64,000 nt of DNA from Novosphingopyxis baekryungensis DSM 16222 (GTDB taxonomy: Bacteria > Pseudomonadota > Alphaproteobacteria > Sphingomonadales > Sphingomonadaceae). The position numbers were made by a program, and so were the translations under genes. This document shows positions 9,100 through 18,680 of the stretch, in pieces. Position 1 is the stretch's first letter. The number at the start of each line of letters is the position of its first letter. The notes beneath the pieces were generated by a model that ran no database searches, was not told where the DNA came from, and was given only the letters and a program-made list of their open reading frames with translations. The stretch covers positions 372,001 to 436,000 of the forward strand of contig NZ_ATUR01000004.1 in NCBI RefSeq assembly GCF_000420305.1, written 5' to 3'.

Positions 9100-10629
9100 G
9101 TTCTGGCTTTTGCGCAGGGCTTTTTCCTGCGCGCTTTCCTTGGCGTCCTTCTCGCCCGCCTTGCGAAACAGCGCGCGGTCATCATCGCCAAAGCCGCGCT
9201 TCCAGATCACCACGCCATAGGCCAGCATGATCGCGGGAATGCCGAAGGCCAGCTCGGCCCATTCCGGCAATTGAGAGAAAATGTAGAAGGTCGGCACGGC
9301 AGCCGCCGCCGCCCAGACCAGCGTCCAGCGCCACACGCCCACCGGCGCCGCCAGCAGCCGGGTCAGCATGCGCGCCTTGATGGCCGACATCAGCCCCAGA
9401 GACAGCGCCAGTGCCAGCGCCGGCATCGCGCCCAGATAGAGCGGGGGGAAGTCCAGATGACGGGCCAGCAGCAGCAGCCCGACCGTCAGCATCGCCTGGA
9501 ACGCCAGCACGCTGAGCGACACCATGAGATTGCGATGCCGGGCGATGTAGACCAGCGTCGCCTCGCTCACCACCGCCGGGGCGGCCGCCACTTCGGCCAT
9601 CAGGAGGAACGCCAGCGCGCCCGTGCCGCCGACGAATTCCGGCCCGATCAGACCCATCACCGCCTCACCCGGCAGACCGAGCGCGAGGCTGACCCCCAGC
9701 TGCGCCGCGATGATCCAAAAACCCACCTGGCTCACCTGCGCGGCGATGGCGGGCAGCCGGTTTTCCTTCAGATTGCGCGTGATGACCGGGCCGAGAATAG
9801 GATCGAAACTGGTCTTCAGCTTCTGCGGAAGGCTGGCGACCTGCTGCGCGACATAATAAATGCCGACCACCGCCGGCGAGGCGAACAGCCCCAGAATGGC
9901 CAGATCCAGCCGGCGGCTGCCCCATTCCACCCCATCCGCCGCAGCCAGCGGAAAATTGCGCCGGCTCATGGCGATCAGGCCGGACAGTTCGGGCCGCCAG
10001 TTCTTGGGCAGGCCATAGCTTTTGAAAAACGGCCACAAGGCCGTCACCAGCGCGGCCACCATCGACAGGACATAGGAGATGACCAGCCCGTCGCGTGGGA
10101 ATACGAAAAACAGTGGGAAGGCGGCGATCGACACCACCCACGGCTCCACAATGGCGCGGGCGCGCACGGTGGACTTGATGTCATAGCGATAGGCCAGCGC
10201 CGCGAGCGAGATTTCGGTAATCGCCAGCACCGGGATCACCAGCGGCAGCATCCTGTCGAGCCCGCGAATCTCCGTGCTGGGATACATGATCTGCGGCAGC
10301 AGGATGAGAAAACTGGCGGCCACCGTCGACACGATGAACGACAGCAGCATACCGTCATAGACGATGGCGCTATGGCCATCCTCCGCCTCGGACAGTTGCT
10401 CGGCCAACCCCCGGCGCAGACCCATGGTGGCCAGCTGCGCGGCGAATTCGACGATCAGAATGGCATAGGCGAACCGGCCCAGCAGCTCCGGCCCGTACAT
10501 GCGCCCGGCAATGAACAGGAACGGCAGGCGTGCGGCCAGACGCAGCAGAAAGCCGAAGATATTGGTGCGCCCGCCCTTGGCAAGCGCCGCGATATCGCGC
10601 TCATCGCGCGCGCTGCTGCCGTCCACCAT
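9097..10629 (-). CDS. Polysaccharide flippase (Wzx/MATE-like)
   Basis: A 510-residue integral membrane protein with about 12-14 hydrophobic helices starting near residue 20 (NIFGFLLRLAARLPFLFIAG), as in Wzx-type oligosaccharide or teichoic-acid-like flippases. Such proteins move lipid-linked glycans across the inner membrane. ATG 10629 is fixed by an AGGAGGG five bases upstream; the open frame before it is non-coding. The highly charged C-terminal tail (about 45 residues) is cytoplasmic. It lies 43 bases after gpsA and may be the last gene of the tsaD-gpsA-flippase operon. No other glycan genes are adjacent; the glycan cluster at 48-55 kb is a possible partner, by inference. Confidence 0.88.
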   Translation of the reverse strand: MVDGSSARDERDIAALAKGGRTNIFGFLLRLAARLPFLFIAGRMYGPELLGRFAYAILIVEFAAQLATMGLRRGLAEQLSEAEDGHSAIVYDGMLLSFIVSTVAASFLILLPQIMYPSTEIRGLDRMLPLVIPVLAITEISLAALAYRYDIKSTVRARAIVEPWVVSIAAFPLFFVFPRDGLVISYVLSMVAALVTALWPFFKSYGLPKNWRPELSGLIAMSRRNFPLAAADGVEWGSRRLDLAILGLFASPAVVGIYYVAQQVASLPQKLKTSFDPILGPVITRNLKENRLPAIAAQVSQVGFWIIAAQLGVSLALGLPGEAVMGLIGPEFVGGTGALAFLLMAEVAAAPAVVSEATLVYIARHRNLMVSLSVLAFQAMLTVGLLLLARHLDFPPLYLGAMPALALALSLGLMSAIKARMLTRLLAAPVGVWRWTLVWAAAAAVPTFYIFSQLPEWAELAFGIPAIMLAYGVVIWKRGFGDDDRALFRKAGEKDAKESAQEKALRKSQN

Positions 10630-10672
10630 GTCCCTCCTGGCCTGACCGTCTAGCCGTCCGATCGCGGACGCG

Positions 10673-11686
10673 CTAGCCTTGGCCCCGATTGACGGTTGGG
10701 GACTGCTCGGACCGCAGCGGACGGGCCAGCAGATCGGCCACCACCTCGTCCACGCCCGCGCCGCCGTCCAGAAGCTGGCACACCGCTGCGACGATGGGCA
10801 TGTCGACATGCATGCGCGCCGCCTCGCGCGCCAGCACCGGCGCGGTGGCCGCGCCTTCGGCCACCGTGCGCCGGTTGCCCAGCAGATCGGCGGCGGCCAT
10901 GCCCTCGCCCAGCCCCTTGCCGAGCGAGAAATTGCGGGAATTCTCCGAGCTGCAGGTCAGGACGAGGTCCCCCAGACCGGACAGACCGGCCAGCGTTTCG
11001 GCGCGCGCGCCCTTGGCCAGGCCGAAGCGCGTCATCTCCGCAAACCCCCGGCTGATGAGCGCGGCGCGGGCGTTCAGGCCGAGACCGGCGCCCGCCACCA
11101 CGCCGCACCCGATGGCGAGCACATTTTTCACCGCACCGCCGATTTCCGCGCCGATCACATCGTCCGAATAATAGGGCCGGAAAGCGGGCCGGGCGATGCG
11201 CGGCGAAAGCTCTTCCCACAGCGCCTCGTCTTCGCAGGCCAGGGTGACGGCGGCGGGCAGCCCGCGCGCCACTTCATGCGCAAAGGTGGGGCCGGAGAGG
11301 ATCGCGATCTTGCGGCCCGGCGCGGCATGGCGGGCGACATCGCACATCAGCTTGCCGCTATCCGCCTCGATACCCTTGGCGCACAGCACCAGCGGTGCAT
11401 CGCCTTCGGGCAGACTGGCCAGAACGGCCCGTAGATGCTGGGCCGGGGCAACGATGAGCAACACCGGACAGTCGGCCATGTCCGCCATGTTCCCGGTGAC
11501 CGCAATGTCCGCAGACAAGGCGATATCGGGCAAAAACAGGCTGTTGACCCGCTGATCGGAAATGGCGGTCACCACCTCGGGCTCGCGCGCCCAGAGGCGC
11601 ACCGCCTGTCCGTCGCTCGCGAGGACCTGGGCCAGCGCCGTACCCCACGCCCCGGCACCGATCACGCCGGCAACCGGCGCGGTCAT
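10673..11686 (-). CDS. gpsA: Glycerol-3-phosphate dehydrogenase (NAD(P)+)
   Basis: A 337-residue cytoplasmic enzyme that makes sn-glycerol-3-phosphate from dihydroxyacetone phosphate for phospholipid synthesis. The N-terminal nucleotide-binding [10 protein letters not shown], the central [15 protein letters not shown] with the catalytic lysine, and [13 protein letters not shown] are all intact. The start ATG (11686) overlaps the tsaD stop by four bases (ATGA), which rules out the longer upstream open frame. The tsaD-gpsA pair is common in Alphaproteobacteria. Confidence 0.96.
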   Translation of the reverse strand: MTAPVAGVIGAGAWGTALAQVLASDGQAVRLWAREPEVVTAISDQRVNSLFLPDIALSADIAVTGNMADMADCPVLLIVAPAQHLRAVLASLPEGDAPLVLCAKGIEADSGKLMCDVARHAAPGRKIAILSGPTFAHEVARGLPAAVTLACEDEALWEELSPRIARPAFRPYYSDDVIGAEIGGAVKNVLAIGCGVVAGAGLGLNARAALISRGFAEMTRFGLAKGARAETLAGLSGLGDLVLTCSSENSRNFSLGKGLGEGMAAADLLGNRRTVAEGAATAPVLAREAARMHVDMPIVAAVCQLLDGGAGVDEVVADLLARPLRSEQSPTVNRGQG

Positions 11687-12717
11687 CCCTTCACCCCTGC
11701 GCCGCGCACGGGGGGGGCCTGATCGTCCAGCGGCCAGCGCGGTCGTGCCGGAATGTCGAGCGGATCGGTAAGCCCCGCCGCGAAACGCTCCGCCCCGGCC
11801 CAGCCGATCATCGCGGCATTGTCGGTGCACAGCCAGAGCGGCGGCGCGACGAAGCGCATGTCGCGCTGCGCGGCCACATCCTGCAGCATGGCGCGCACCG
11901 CGCCGTTGGCCGCCACACCGCCAGCCACAACAAGCGCGGGCAGCCGATCGGTCCGGTCCAGCGCATGGTTCAGCCGATCGCGCAGGCAGTCGACCACCGC
12001 CTGCTGGAAGGAGGCAGCGATATCCTGCGGCGCATATTGACCGCTGTCACTGGCCCGCAGCACCGCGCTCTTGAGGCCGGCAAAGCTGAAATGCGGCTCC
12101 TTCGATCCGGCCAGCGGACGGGGCAGCGGCACCGCCGCGCTGTCGCCCTGCCGGGCCGCCGCTTCCACCGCCGGGCCGCCGGGAAAACCGAGTCCGAGCA
12201 GCTTGGCGGTTTTGTCGAACGCCTCGCCCGCCGCATCGTCTATGGTCGTGGCCAACCGCGCATAGCGGCCCACACCGTCGACCCGCAGAATCTGGCAATG
12301 TCCGCCGGACACCAGCAGCAGCAGATAGGGAAAGCCAAGATCCGCATCGACGAGACGCGGTGACAGCGCATGGCCTTCCAGATGATTGACGGCGATCAGC
12401 GGCTTGCCCGTTGCCAGTGCCAGCGCCTTGCCCGTCACCAGACCCACCATCACGCCGCCGATCAGGCCCGGCCCCGCCGTCGCGGCAATGGCATCCACAT
12501 CGGCCAGCGTCATGCCGGCATCTGCAAACACCGATTCGACCAGCGGCGTCATCTTCTCGGCATGGGCGCGCGCTGCAATTTCCGGCACCACGCCGCCATA
12601 GGGCCGGTGATGCTCTTCCTGGCCCGCCAGTTTATGCGCAATGATCGTCCGGTCGCTGTCCACCAGCGCTGCTGCCGTTTCGTCGCAGCTCGATTCCAGA
12701 CCCAATATGACTGCCAT
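11683..12717 (-). CDS. tsaD: tRNA N6-threonylcarbamoyladenosine transferase subunit TsaD
   Basis: TsaD, with TsaB and TsaE, transfers the threonylcarbamoyl group to A37 of tRNAs that read ANN codons. The 344-residue protein begins with [13 protein letters not shown], has the metal-binding VNHLEGH histidine pair, SGGHC, and the C-terminal [11 protein letters not shown]. All are standard for full-length TsaD. An AAGGA lies upstream of ATG 12717. It heads the tsaD-gpsA-flippase operon and is divergent from hemC, with 43 bases between the starts. This divergent arrangement recurs in sphingomonad-type genomes. Confidence 0.96.
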   Translation of the reverse strand: MAVILGLESSCDETAAALVDSDRTIIAHKLAGQEEHHRPYGGVVPEIAARAHAEKMTPLVESVFADAGMTLADVDAIAATAGPGLIGGVMVGLVTGKALALATGKPLIAVNHLEGHALSPRLVDADLGFPYLLLLVSGGHCQILRVDGVGRYARLATTIDDAAGEAFDKTAKLLGLGFPGGPAVEAAARQGDSAAVPLPRPLAGSKEPHFSFAGLKSAVLRASDSGQYAPQDIAASFQQAVVDCLRDRLNHALDRTDRLPALVVAGGVAANGAVRAMLQDVAAQRDMRFVAPPLWLCTDNAAMIGWAGAERFAAGLTDPLDIPARPRWPLDDQAPPVRGAGVKG

Positions 12718-12760
12718 GACCCTTTTCCTTAGCGGGCGGCATCGCTAGCACAAGGCGCAT

Positions 12761-13708
12761 ATGACCAGCGTCTTCACTCCGGATCGCCCTTTCCGCCTCG
12801 GCACCCGCCGCTCTCCACTGGCGCTGGCGCAGGCCAATATGGCCGCCGCCGCGCTGATGGCGGCGCATGGCTGGGGCGAAGGATCGGTCGAACTGGTGCC
12901 GCTGGTGGCCAGTGGTGACAAGGTGCAGGACCGCGCGCTGGCGGAGATTGGCGGCAAGGCGTTGTGGACGCGCGAGCTCGATGCCGCGCTGAAAGGAGGA
13001 CGGATCGATGCGGCGGTCCATTCGATGAAGGATGTCGAAACCATTCGCCCGGCCGATCTGCTGATTGCGGCCATCCTGCCGCGCGCCGATGCCCGCGACC
13101 GGTTGATCGGCGCGTCGTCGATCGATGCGCTGCCCCGGGGCGCACGCGTCGGCACCGCCAGCCCCAGGCGCGCCGCGCAGCTCTTGAGCCTGCGGCCCGA
13201 TCTGAACATCCAGCTCATTCGCGGCAATGTCGGCACGAGGCTGGCCAAGATCGACCGGGGGGAGGCGGACGCCACCATGCTGGCCGCTGCCGGGCTGGAC
13301 CGGCTCGATATGGGCGGCATAGGCGTGGCGGTGCCCGAAAGCGTTATGCTGCCGGCCCCGGCGCAGGGGGCGATCGGCATCGAGACGCTGGAATCGCACA
13401 GGGACGCAAGAGCCGCGCTGGCGGCCATCGATGACGCCGCCTGCCACGCCTGCGTGACCGCCGAACGCGCGTTCCTCTATGCACTGGGTGCTGACTGCCA
13501 CTCCCCCGTTGCAGCGCATGCCGTGATGAAGGATGGCCGGATCCACATGACCGCGCAGATCCTGACCGTGGACGGGAGCGACCAGCAGCGCGCCGATGCC
13601 CTGTTTGCCGAGGCGACCGGGCCGGCACCGGCCAGTCTGGCCGCAGAGCTGTTGCAAGGCGCCAGTCCGCCCCTCGCCGCGCTGTTTGCCGGGGCATCGC
13701 CATCATGA
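12761..13708 (+). CDS. hemC: Porphobilinogen deaminase (hydroxymethylbilane synthase)
   Basis: HemC joins four porphobilinogens into hydroxymethylbilane for tetrapyrrole synthesis. The 315-residue protein has RRSPLALAQ, HSMKDV, and the catalytic RRAAQLLSLRPDL/RGNVGTRLAK segments. The cysteine that carries the dipyrromethane cofactor is Cys246, in GADCHSPVAA; most relatives have GGCQVPI there, so this loop is a variant. The gene overlaps hemD by four bases (ATGA), so both are translated together. Confidence 0.96.
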   Translation: MTSVFTPDRPFRLGTRRSPLALAQANMAAAALMAAHGWGEGSVELVPLVASGDKVQDRALAEIGGKALWTRELDAALKGGRIDAAVHSMKDVETIRPADLLIAAILPRADARDRLIGASSIDALPRGARVGTASPRRAAQLLSLRPDLNIQLIRGNVGTRLAKIDRGEADATMLAAAGLDRLDMGGIGVAVPESVMLPAPAQGAIGIETLESHRDARAALAAIDDAACHACVTAERAFLYALGADCHSPVAAHAVMKDGRIHMTAQILTVDGSDQQRADALFAEATGPAPASLAAELLQGASPPLAALFAGASPS

Positions 13709-14391
13709 ACACCGATCTTGTCATCATCCGTCCCGCCCCCGGCGCCGGCCAGTCCGCCCGGGCGGCCCGCACCTTGGGGCTGACCCCGATCGTGCATTCC
13801 CTGTTCGAGGCAAAACCGCTGCGCTGGGAACCGCCAAACCCCGATCTTTACGACGGCCTCATCATATCCAGCGCCAATGCGCTGCGGCTCGGCGGGCCGG
13901 CGCTGACCGCGCTGCAGGATCTGCCGGTCCACGCCGTCGGTCAGGCCACGGCGGCCGCGGCGCATGCGCTGGGCTTTACGGTCGCCAGCACTGGCGAGCG
14001 CGGCGTGGAGGCGCTGGTCCAGTCGCTGTCCAAAGGCACGCCGCAGCGATTCCTCCGTCTGGCCGGCCGCCAGCATGTCGATGTTCTTCTGGCGGGCATG
14101 CTGATCGACACCGTGATCGTCTATGCCGTCGATCCTGTGCCGATGCCCGCGCCGCTCGCCAAGCGCCTGCGCGACGGTGATGTGGTCGCCGCGCTGCATT
14201 CCGCCCGCGCCGCCCGGCATTTCGCGGTGGAGTGCGACCGGATGGGGTGCGATCGCGCTGGCATTTCGCTGGCCGTGTTGTCGCCCAATGTGGCCGAAGC
14301 CGCCGGTGACGGATGGCGCGACATCGCCATTGCCGAGGCCCCGGACGATGCGCATCTGTTGTCGCACGCAGCGAAGCGTACTAGGCTTTAG
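13705..14391 (+). CDS. hemD: Uroporphyrinogen-III synthase
   Basis: This 228-residue protein should close and isomerise hydroxymethylbilane to uroporphyrinogen III. Sequence conservation in this family is low. Support comes from the GLIISSANAL segment (the usual F/ITSxNAV site), VGQATAAAAHALGF, HSARAARHF (for HSPRSA) and the end-to-end overlap with hemC. The length is slightly short for the family (240-260). It is followed 50 bases later by the Mic60-like gene. Confidence 0.9.
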   Translation: MNTDLVIIRPAPGAGQSARAARTLGLTPIVHSLFEAKPLRWEPPNPDLYDGLIISSANALRLGGPALTALQDLPVHAVGQATAAAAHALGFTVASTGERGVEALVQSLSKGTPQRFLRLAGRQHVDVLLAGMLIDTVIVYAVDPVPMPAPLAKRLRDGDVVAALHSARAARHFAVECDRMGCDRAGISLAVLSPNVAEAAGDGWRDIAIAEAPDDAHLLSHAAKRTRL

Positions 14392-14441
14392 CAACAATTG
14401 GCACGCCTCCGTCCACCAATTGCATCAGACCAGGAAATGAC

Positions 14442-15458
14442 ATGACCGACTACGAGCCGATTCGGGACAAGAACGGCGGAAGCTCCAATCTGCGCGGTAT
14501 CCTGATTGCCGTACTGATCGCCTTTGTCGGCGGTGTCATTGCCACCGGCTGGCTGCTGACTAGGTCCGACTTCTCCTTTGCCAGCAATGAGCCGGAGCAG
14601 GAGGAAACCGCCCCCGGCAACAGCGCCGGTGTGAATCAGCTGGCGCAACGGATCGATTCGCAAGGCCGGGTGCAGGCGGCCTCCACGCCCGAAGCCGGGC
14701 CTGCGCAGCCCTATCAGGGCGTCGCCGGGTCCAGCCTGGACGCCGCCCTCTCCCGGCGGGTGGGCGATCTGGAGGACCGTCTGTCCCGCATCAATGTGCA
14801 GGCGCAGGCCGCGTCCGGCAATGCGACCCGGGCCGAGGGTCTGCTGATCGCCTTTGCCGCCCGCCGCGCGCTCGATACCGGCTCCTCGCTCGGCTATATC
14901 CGGGAACAATTGCGCATGCGCTTTGGCGACGCGTTGCCCAACGCGGTCAATATCGTGATCAAGGCCGCGGAAAATCCGGTGACGCTGGAAGAGCTGCAGA
15001 GCCAGCTCGATGAAGTGGGAGAGCGCCTGACGGTCGGCGGTGGCCAGCAGGACTTCTGGCCCGCCTTGCAGCGCGAAGTGAGCGAGCTGTTCGTCCTGCG
15101 CCGCGAAGGGACGCCCTCGCCCGCGCCATCCCAACGCCTGCTGCGTGCACGCCGCTTTACCGAAGCGGGCAATATTGCCGCCGCCATTGCCGAGATTGAA
15201 AAACTGCCGAATCAGGAAGAAGCGTCCGACTGGCTGGCCCAGGCGCGGCGTTATGCGCGCGCACGAGATGCGCTCGACCGGATTGAGAATGCAGCGATCC
15301 TGCAGCCCAGGCAAAGCAATGCGGTGATCGGAGACAATCCAATCATGACCGGTCGTCAGGACGGCATACAAACGCCACAGACCACAGGGCAGACCGGCGG
15401 ACAGGGCGTCAGCGAGCAGCGATCGGTCGCGCTGCCGGCGGCTGAACCGCAATATTGA
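14442..15458 (+). CDS. Mitofilin/Mic60-like inner-membrane protein
   Basis: A 338-residue protein with a short basic N-terminus, one membrane helix at about residues 19-40, an acidic low-complexity linker, a predicted coiled coil (VGDLEDRLSRINVQAQAA...) and a helical C-terminal domain ending DWLAQARRYARARDALDRIE. That domain closely recalls the mitofilin domain, where AAI/LAELxxLP...WLxxAxxR is typical. Alphaproteobacterial Mic60 homologues, which shape intracytoplasmic membranes, are characteristically encoded beside heme-synthesis genes, as here after hemCD. Family membership is an inference from layout and position; the linker is shorter than in Rhodobacter-type proteins. Confidence 0.75.
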   Translation: MTDYEPIRDKNGGSSNLRGILIAVLIAFVGGVIATGWLLTRSDFSFASNEPEQEETAPGNSAGVNQLAQRIDSQGRVQAASTPEAGPAQPYQGVAGSSLDAALSRRVGDLEDRLSRINVQAQAASGNATRAEGLLIAFAARRALDTGSSLGYIREQLRMRFGDALPNAVNIVIKAAENPVTLEELQSQLDEVGERLTVGGGQQDFWPALQREVSELFVLRREGTPSPAPSQRLLRARRFTEAGNIAAAIAEIEKLPNQEEASDWLAQARRYARARDALDRIENAAILQPRQSNAVIGDNPIMTGRQDGIQTPQTTGQTGGQGVSEQRSVALPAAEPQY

Positions 15459-15467
15459 GAGAAAAAC

Positions 15468-15542
15468 TGGAGCGGGCGAAGGGATTCGAACCCTCGACCC
15501 CAACCTTGGCAAGGTTGTGCTCTACCCCTGAGCTACGCCCGC
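15468..15542 (-). tRNA. tRNA-Gly (anticodon GCC)
   Basis: The minus strand folds as a 75-base tRNA with acceptor GCGGGCG/CGCCCGC, a standard D arm (GTAGCTCAGGGGTAGAGC), an anticodon stem CAACC/GGTTG around the loop TTGCCAA with anticodon GCC, and a T arm containing GGTTCGAATCC. The 3' CCA is encoded in the DNA. It lies antisense between the Mic60-like gene and cnoX. Confidence 0.97.
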
Positions 15543-15758
15543 TCTGGCGGCCGGAAGCTGTACTTTCCGGCGGGTGGAGGCGGGCTGTTAACAGCGACCC
15601 GGCAAGCCTGCAAGCACTTTAGCGACGCTTTTCGTAAATAGAGGGGCCATATGCGCGCAGGGCTTGGCAATTGCTGCGCCCATACCACATGGGTTGCAGG
15701 ACAGGCGTGCGCCACAAGACAAGCGAACGCCGCAGAAGCTGAACGGAGATTAAAACCC

Positions 15759-16679
15759 ATGGCGACCACAGCGCTGACCACCGAAGAGCAAAAAGCGGTC
15801 GATCAATTCCGTGCCGACGTGGTCGATCCGTCGATGACCGGCCTCGTCATTCTGGATTTCTGGGCCGAATGGTGCGGCCCCTGCAAACAGCTTGGCCCGG
15901 TGCTGGAGAAAGTGGCGGCGGATTATGCCGATCGCGGCGTAAAGCTGGTCAAGGTGGATGTGGACGCCAACAACTTCATCGCGTCGCAATTCCAGGTCCG
16001 CTCGATCCCCACCGTCTATGCTATTTTCCAGGGCCAGCCGGTCGCCAATCTGACGAATGCGCGCACCGAAGCGCAGCTGGCGCAGACGCTGGACCAGCTT
16101 CTGGAGCAACTGCCGATCAGTGCCGAAGCGCCGGCAGCCGAGGATCAGACCCCGGACGCGGCCCCCATGCTGGAAGAAGGCGAGCGCCTGCTGACGGCGG
16201 GCGAAGCCGAGCAGGCCTATGGCGCCTTTGCCGGCGTTCTGCAGCATGATCCGCAGAATGCCGAAGCGATTGGCGGCATGATTCGCGCGCTGGTCGCTGC
16301 AGATCGCACCGAGGAAGCTGGCGGCCTCCTGGCGCAGCTGCCCGATGAGATTCAGGCCGATCCGGCCATCGAACGCGCCCGCGCGTCGCTGTCCATCGCC
16401 GCCGAAAAACGCGACCCTTCAGAGATGCAGGCCATGCGCGCGGCAGTGGACGCATCGCCCGATGACCATGAAGCGCGGCTGGAGCTGGCCAATGCCGAGA
16501 TGGCGGACGGCAACCGCGATGCGGCGGCGGACCATCTGCTGCATATCGTCAAGACCGACCGCGCCTGGAACGACGGCGCGGCGCGCACGCAATTGCTGGC
16601 GCTGTTCGAGACCATCGGTCTGGAAGATCCCTGGGTGTCGCAGCAGCGCCGCCGCCTGTCCGAAATATTGTTCGGCTGA
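15759..16679 (+). CDS. cnoX: Thioredoxin-TPR chaperedoxin (CnoX/YbbN type)
   Basis: A 306-residue protein with an N-terminal thioredoxin fold carrying WCGPCK (Cys39 and Cys42) and a C-terminal half of TPR-like helices from about residue 130. This is the layout of CnoX, a holdase that protects proteins from over-oxidation and passes them to GroEL or DnaK. Unlike the E. coli protein, which lost the first cysteine, this one keeps the full CxxC, as in Caulobacter, so it should also have reductase activity. ATG 15759 has GGAG upstream; an in-frame ATG at 15651 would add 36 unrelated residues. The next gene overlaps by one base. Confidence 0.92.
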   Translation: MATTALTTEEQKAVDQFRADVVDPSMTGLVILDFWAEWCGPCKQLGPVLEKVAADYADRGVKLVKVDVDANNFIASQFQVRSIPTVYAIFQGQPVANLTNARTEAQLAQTLDQLLEQLPISAEAPAAEDQTPDAAPMLEEGERLLTAGEAEQAYGAFAGVLQHDPQNAEAIGGMIRALVAADRTEEAGGLLAQLPDEIQADPAIERARASLSIAAEKRDPSEMQAMRAAVDASPDDHEARLELANAEMADGNRDAAADHLLHIVKTDRAWNDGAARTQLLALFETIGLEDPWVSQQRRRLSEILFG

Positions 16680-17320
16680 TGCCGCTGCGCAGCCCCCTGT
16701 CTGGCGAGACTCTGCGTTTCGCCATCTTTCCGCTACCGGGCGCCTTGTTGTTCCCGGGGATGCATCTGCCGCTGCACATCTTCGAGGACCGCTATCGCGC
16801 CATGATCAGCGATGCGATGGCGCGGGACCGCAAGATCGGCATGATCCAGCCGCGCGGCCCCGGCGATCCCGCACCGCTCTACGAAGTGGGGTGTCTTGGA
16901 CATATCGAGCAGATCGAGGCGCATGACGATGGCCGCTACGACATTCTGCTGAGCGGCCTGAAGCGATTTACGCTGATCGGGGAAGTGGACAGCCCCACGC
17001 CGTTCCGCCGCATCGAAGCCCAGATATGGGACGAGCGCGAAGATGACGAGGTTCTGAGCTCCATCGAGCGCGCGTCGCTGGAACAGGAAGCCAAGGCATT
17101 TGCCGAATCGATGGATTATCAGGTCGACTGGGAATCGGTCAGCCGGCTGGACGATTATTCGATGGTCAATGGCACCGCGCAGGTCGTGCCGTTCGATTCG
17201 GCGGCCAAGCAGGCCCTGCTGGAAGCGCGCGGGCTGTCCGAACGGGCGGCGCTGATCGTCCAGCTGTTGCAGTTCTTCGGGGCACGGAGCGGGCCGACCG
17301 ATCCAGCCACCCTGCAATAG
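16679..17320 (+). CDS. Lon N-terminal-domain (LON substrate-binding) protein
   Basis: A 213-residue protein made only of the N-terminal domain of Lon protease, with no ATPase or protease part. The motifs FPLPGALLFPGMHLPLHIFEDRYR and the later YDILLSGLKRFTLIGE are typical of this stand-alone family (PF02190), whose function is unknown. The start ATG overlaps the cnoX stop (TGATG), indicating co-translation with the chaperedoxin; the pair is conserved in Alphaproteobacteria and suggests a shared role in protein quality control. Confidence 0.92.
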   Translation: MPLRSPLSGETLRFAIFPLPGALLFPGMHLPLHIFEDRYRAMISDAMARDRKIGMIQPRGPGDPAPLYEVGCLGHIEQIEAHDDGRYDILLSGLKRFTLIGEVDSPTPFRRIEAQIWDEREDDEVLSSIERASLEQEAKAFAESMDYQVDWESVSRLDDYSMVNGTAQVVPFDSAAKQALLEARGLSERAALIVQLLQFFGARSGPTDPATLQ

Positions 17321-17941
17321 CTAACTGAAGCTGGCCTTGAGGCCATCGACGACGAACTGGGTGGCCAGCGCCGCGAGCAGCACGCCGAGCAGGCGCGTGA
17401 TCACGGCTTCGATTTTGGCCCCCAGCACCCGCATGAGCGGCCCTGCCGCCAGAAGCGAAAGCAGGGTGAGGAGCAGCACCGCGGCCATCGCACCCAGAAC
17501 GATCGCCGTTTCCTCGATCCCGTTGGAACGGGCCATCAGCAGCATGACCGTGGCGATGGAGCCCGGCCCGGCGATCATCGGCAGCGCCATCGGGAAGACC
17601 GAAACGTCCTCCACCTCCGGCGTTTCCATGATCTTTTCGGCCCGGTCCTCCCGCCGCGTCTGGCGTTTCTCGAACACCATTTCCAGCGCGATGAGGAACA
17701 GCATGATGCCGCCCGCCACGCGGAAGGCGTCCAGGCTGATGCCGAGCGCAGCCAACAGCTTTTCGCCGAACAAGGCGAACACCAGCAGGATGAAGAGCGA
17801 TATGACGATGGCCCGGATAGCCATCGACCGTCGCTGCGCGGGCACCGCGCCGCTGGTCAGGCTGGCATAAATCGGCGCGCAGCCGGGCGGATCGATCACC
17901 ACGAAGAAGGTGATGAACGCGGATATGAACATTTCCAGCAT
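17321..17941 (-). CDS. MarC family inner-membrane protein
   Basis: A 206-residue protein with six membrane helices and the MarC signature FFVVIDPPGCAPIY near the start and PMALPMIAGPGSIATVMLL in the second half. Function is unresolved; the old link with multiple antibiotic resistance is not supported for this family. ATG 17941 lies one base after the stop of the upstream lipoprotein gene, so it is the last gene of the yggT-folD-lipoprotein-marC operon. It converges on the Lon-domain gene with no spacer. Confidence 0.9.
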   Translation of the reverse strand: MLEMFISAFITFFVVIDPPGCAPIYASLTSGAVPAQRRSMAIRAIVISLFILLVFALFGEKLLAALGISLDAFRVAGGIMLFLIALEMVFEKRQTRREDRAEKIMETPEVEDVSVFPMALPMIAGPGSIATVMLLMARSNGIEETAIVLGAMAAVLLLTLLSLLAAGPLMRVLGAKIEAVITRLLGVLLAALATQFVVDGLKASFS

Positions 17942-17942
17942 G

Positions 17943-18680
17943 TCAGAAGGGTGCTTTGGCGGCTTGCGGAGGGGAAAGGCGATCGTCGAGCACGCGGTCA
18001 TAGTCCTGCCCGTTCCAAAGGTCGACCGTCAGGGACCGGGTGCCGTCAGCCTTTGTCTGCGCTTCCCAGATCAGGGTGCGATCGTCCGCAAGGCCCTGCG
18101 CATAGCCCTGCCGGCGGGCGTTGGCTCCGGTGACGGTGGGCACGCCCTGGCGACATTCGGCAACCTTGGTGCGCACGAAAGCCGGCTCAGCCAGCGGGGT
18201 GGCCAGCGGGGCGCTTTCGAACGCGGTCCATTCCCATTGGCCATTGCGCGTGTAGGGGCGATACCAGATCCGGGTGTAGCGGCCAAAGCTGCCGTCCGTT
18301 TGTTGCCAGGCGCCCGTCACGCTTCCGCTGCGACCGTCGCAGGACATCAGCACCGCATGGGGCTGCCAGCGCATGCCGGGCGCCATTTGGGGTCTTGCAG
18401 CCAGCCAGGGCTTGGCATCGACCAGAGCCGGCACGAACATCACGGCATCATCGGCGCCATAGCGTTCCAGGGCGGTCCAGAGGCCGTTTTTCTGTGCGGA
18501 CTGGCCGAGCGCAATTTCTTCGGCCACCAGCGCGCTGGGGCTGGCGGTGCGCTCCAATGTTTCGCCGTCGAAGCCGCGCAGCACGCGCTGGCCATCGGGC
18601 GCGCGTTCTCGGCGTGGGCCAGGCCCCTGCGCGCATGCCGAGAGCATCAGCATGCCAAGCAGGACCGCGGCGCGGATCAC
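17943..18680 (-). CDS. Lipoprotein with an NTF2/DUF4440-like domain
   Basis: A 245-residue protein with a lipoprotein signal ([10 protein letters not shown]). The mature part reads like an NTF2-fold or DUF4440-like domain: [26 protein letters not shown], then W-rich strands, [28 protein letters not shown] and [10 protein letters not shown]. That fold is an inference; no catalytic residues can be named. A GTG start at 18680 overlaps the folD stop (GTGA), which fixes the start and excludes the longer upstream frame. Function is unknown. Confidence 0.75.
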   Translation of the reverse strand: MIRAAVLLGMLMLSACAQGPGPRRERAPDGQRVLRGFDGETLERTASPSALVAEEIALGQSAQKNGLWTALERYGADDAVMFVPALVDAKPWLAARPQMAPGMRWQPHAVLMSCDGRSGSVTGAWQQTDGSFGRYTRIWYRPYTRNGQWEWTAFESAPLATPLAEPAFVRTKVAECRQGVPTVTGANARRQGYAQGLADDRTLIWEAQTKADGTRSLTVDLWNGQDYDRVLDDRLSPPQAAKAPF

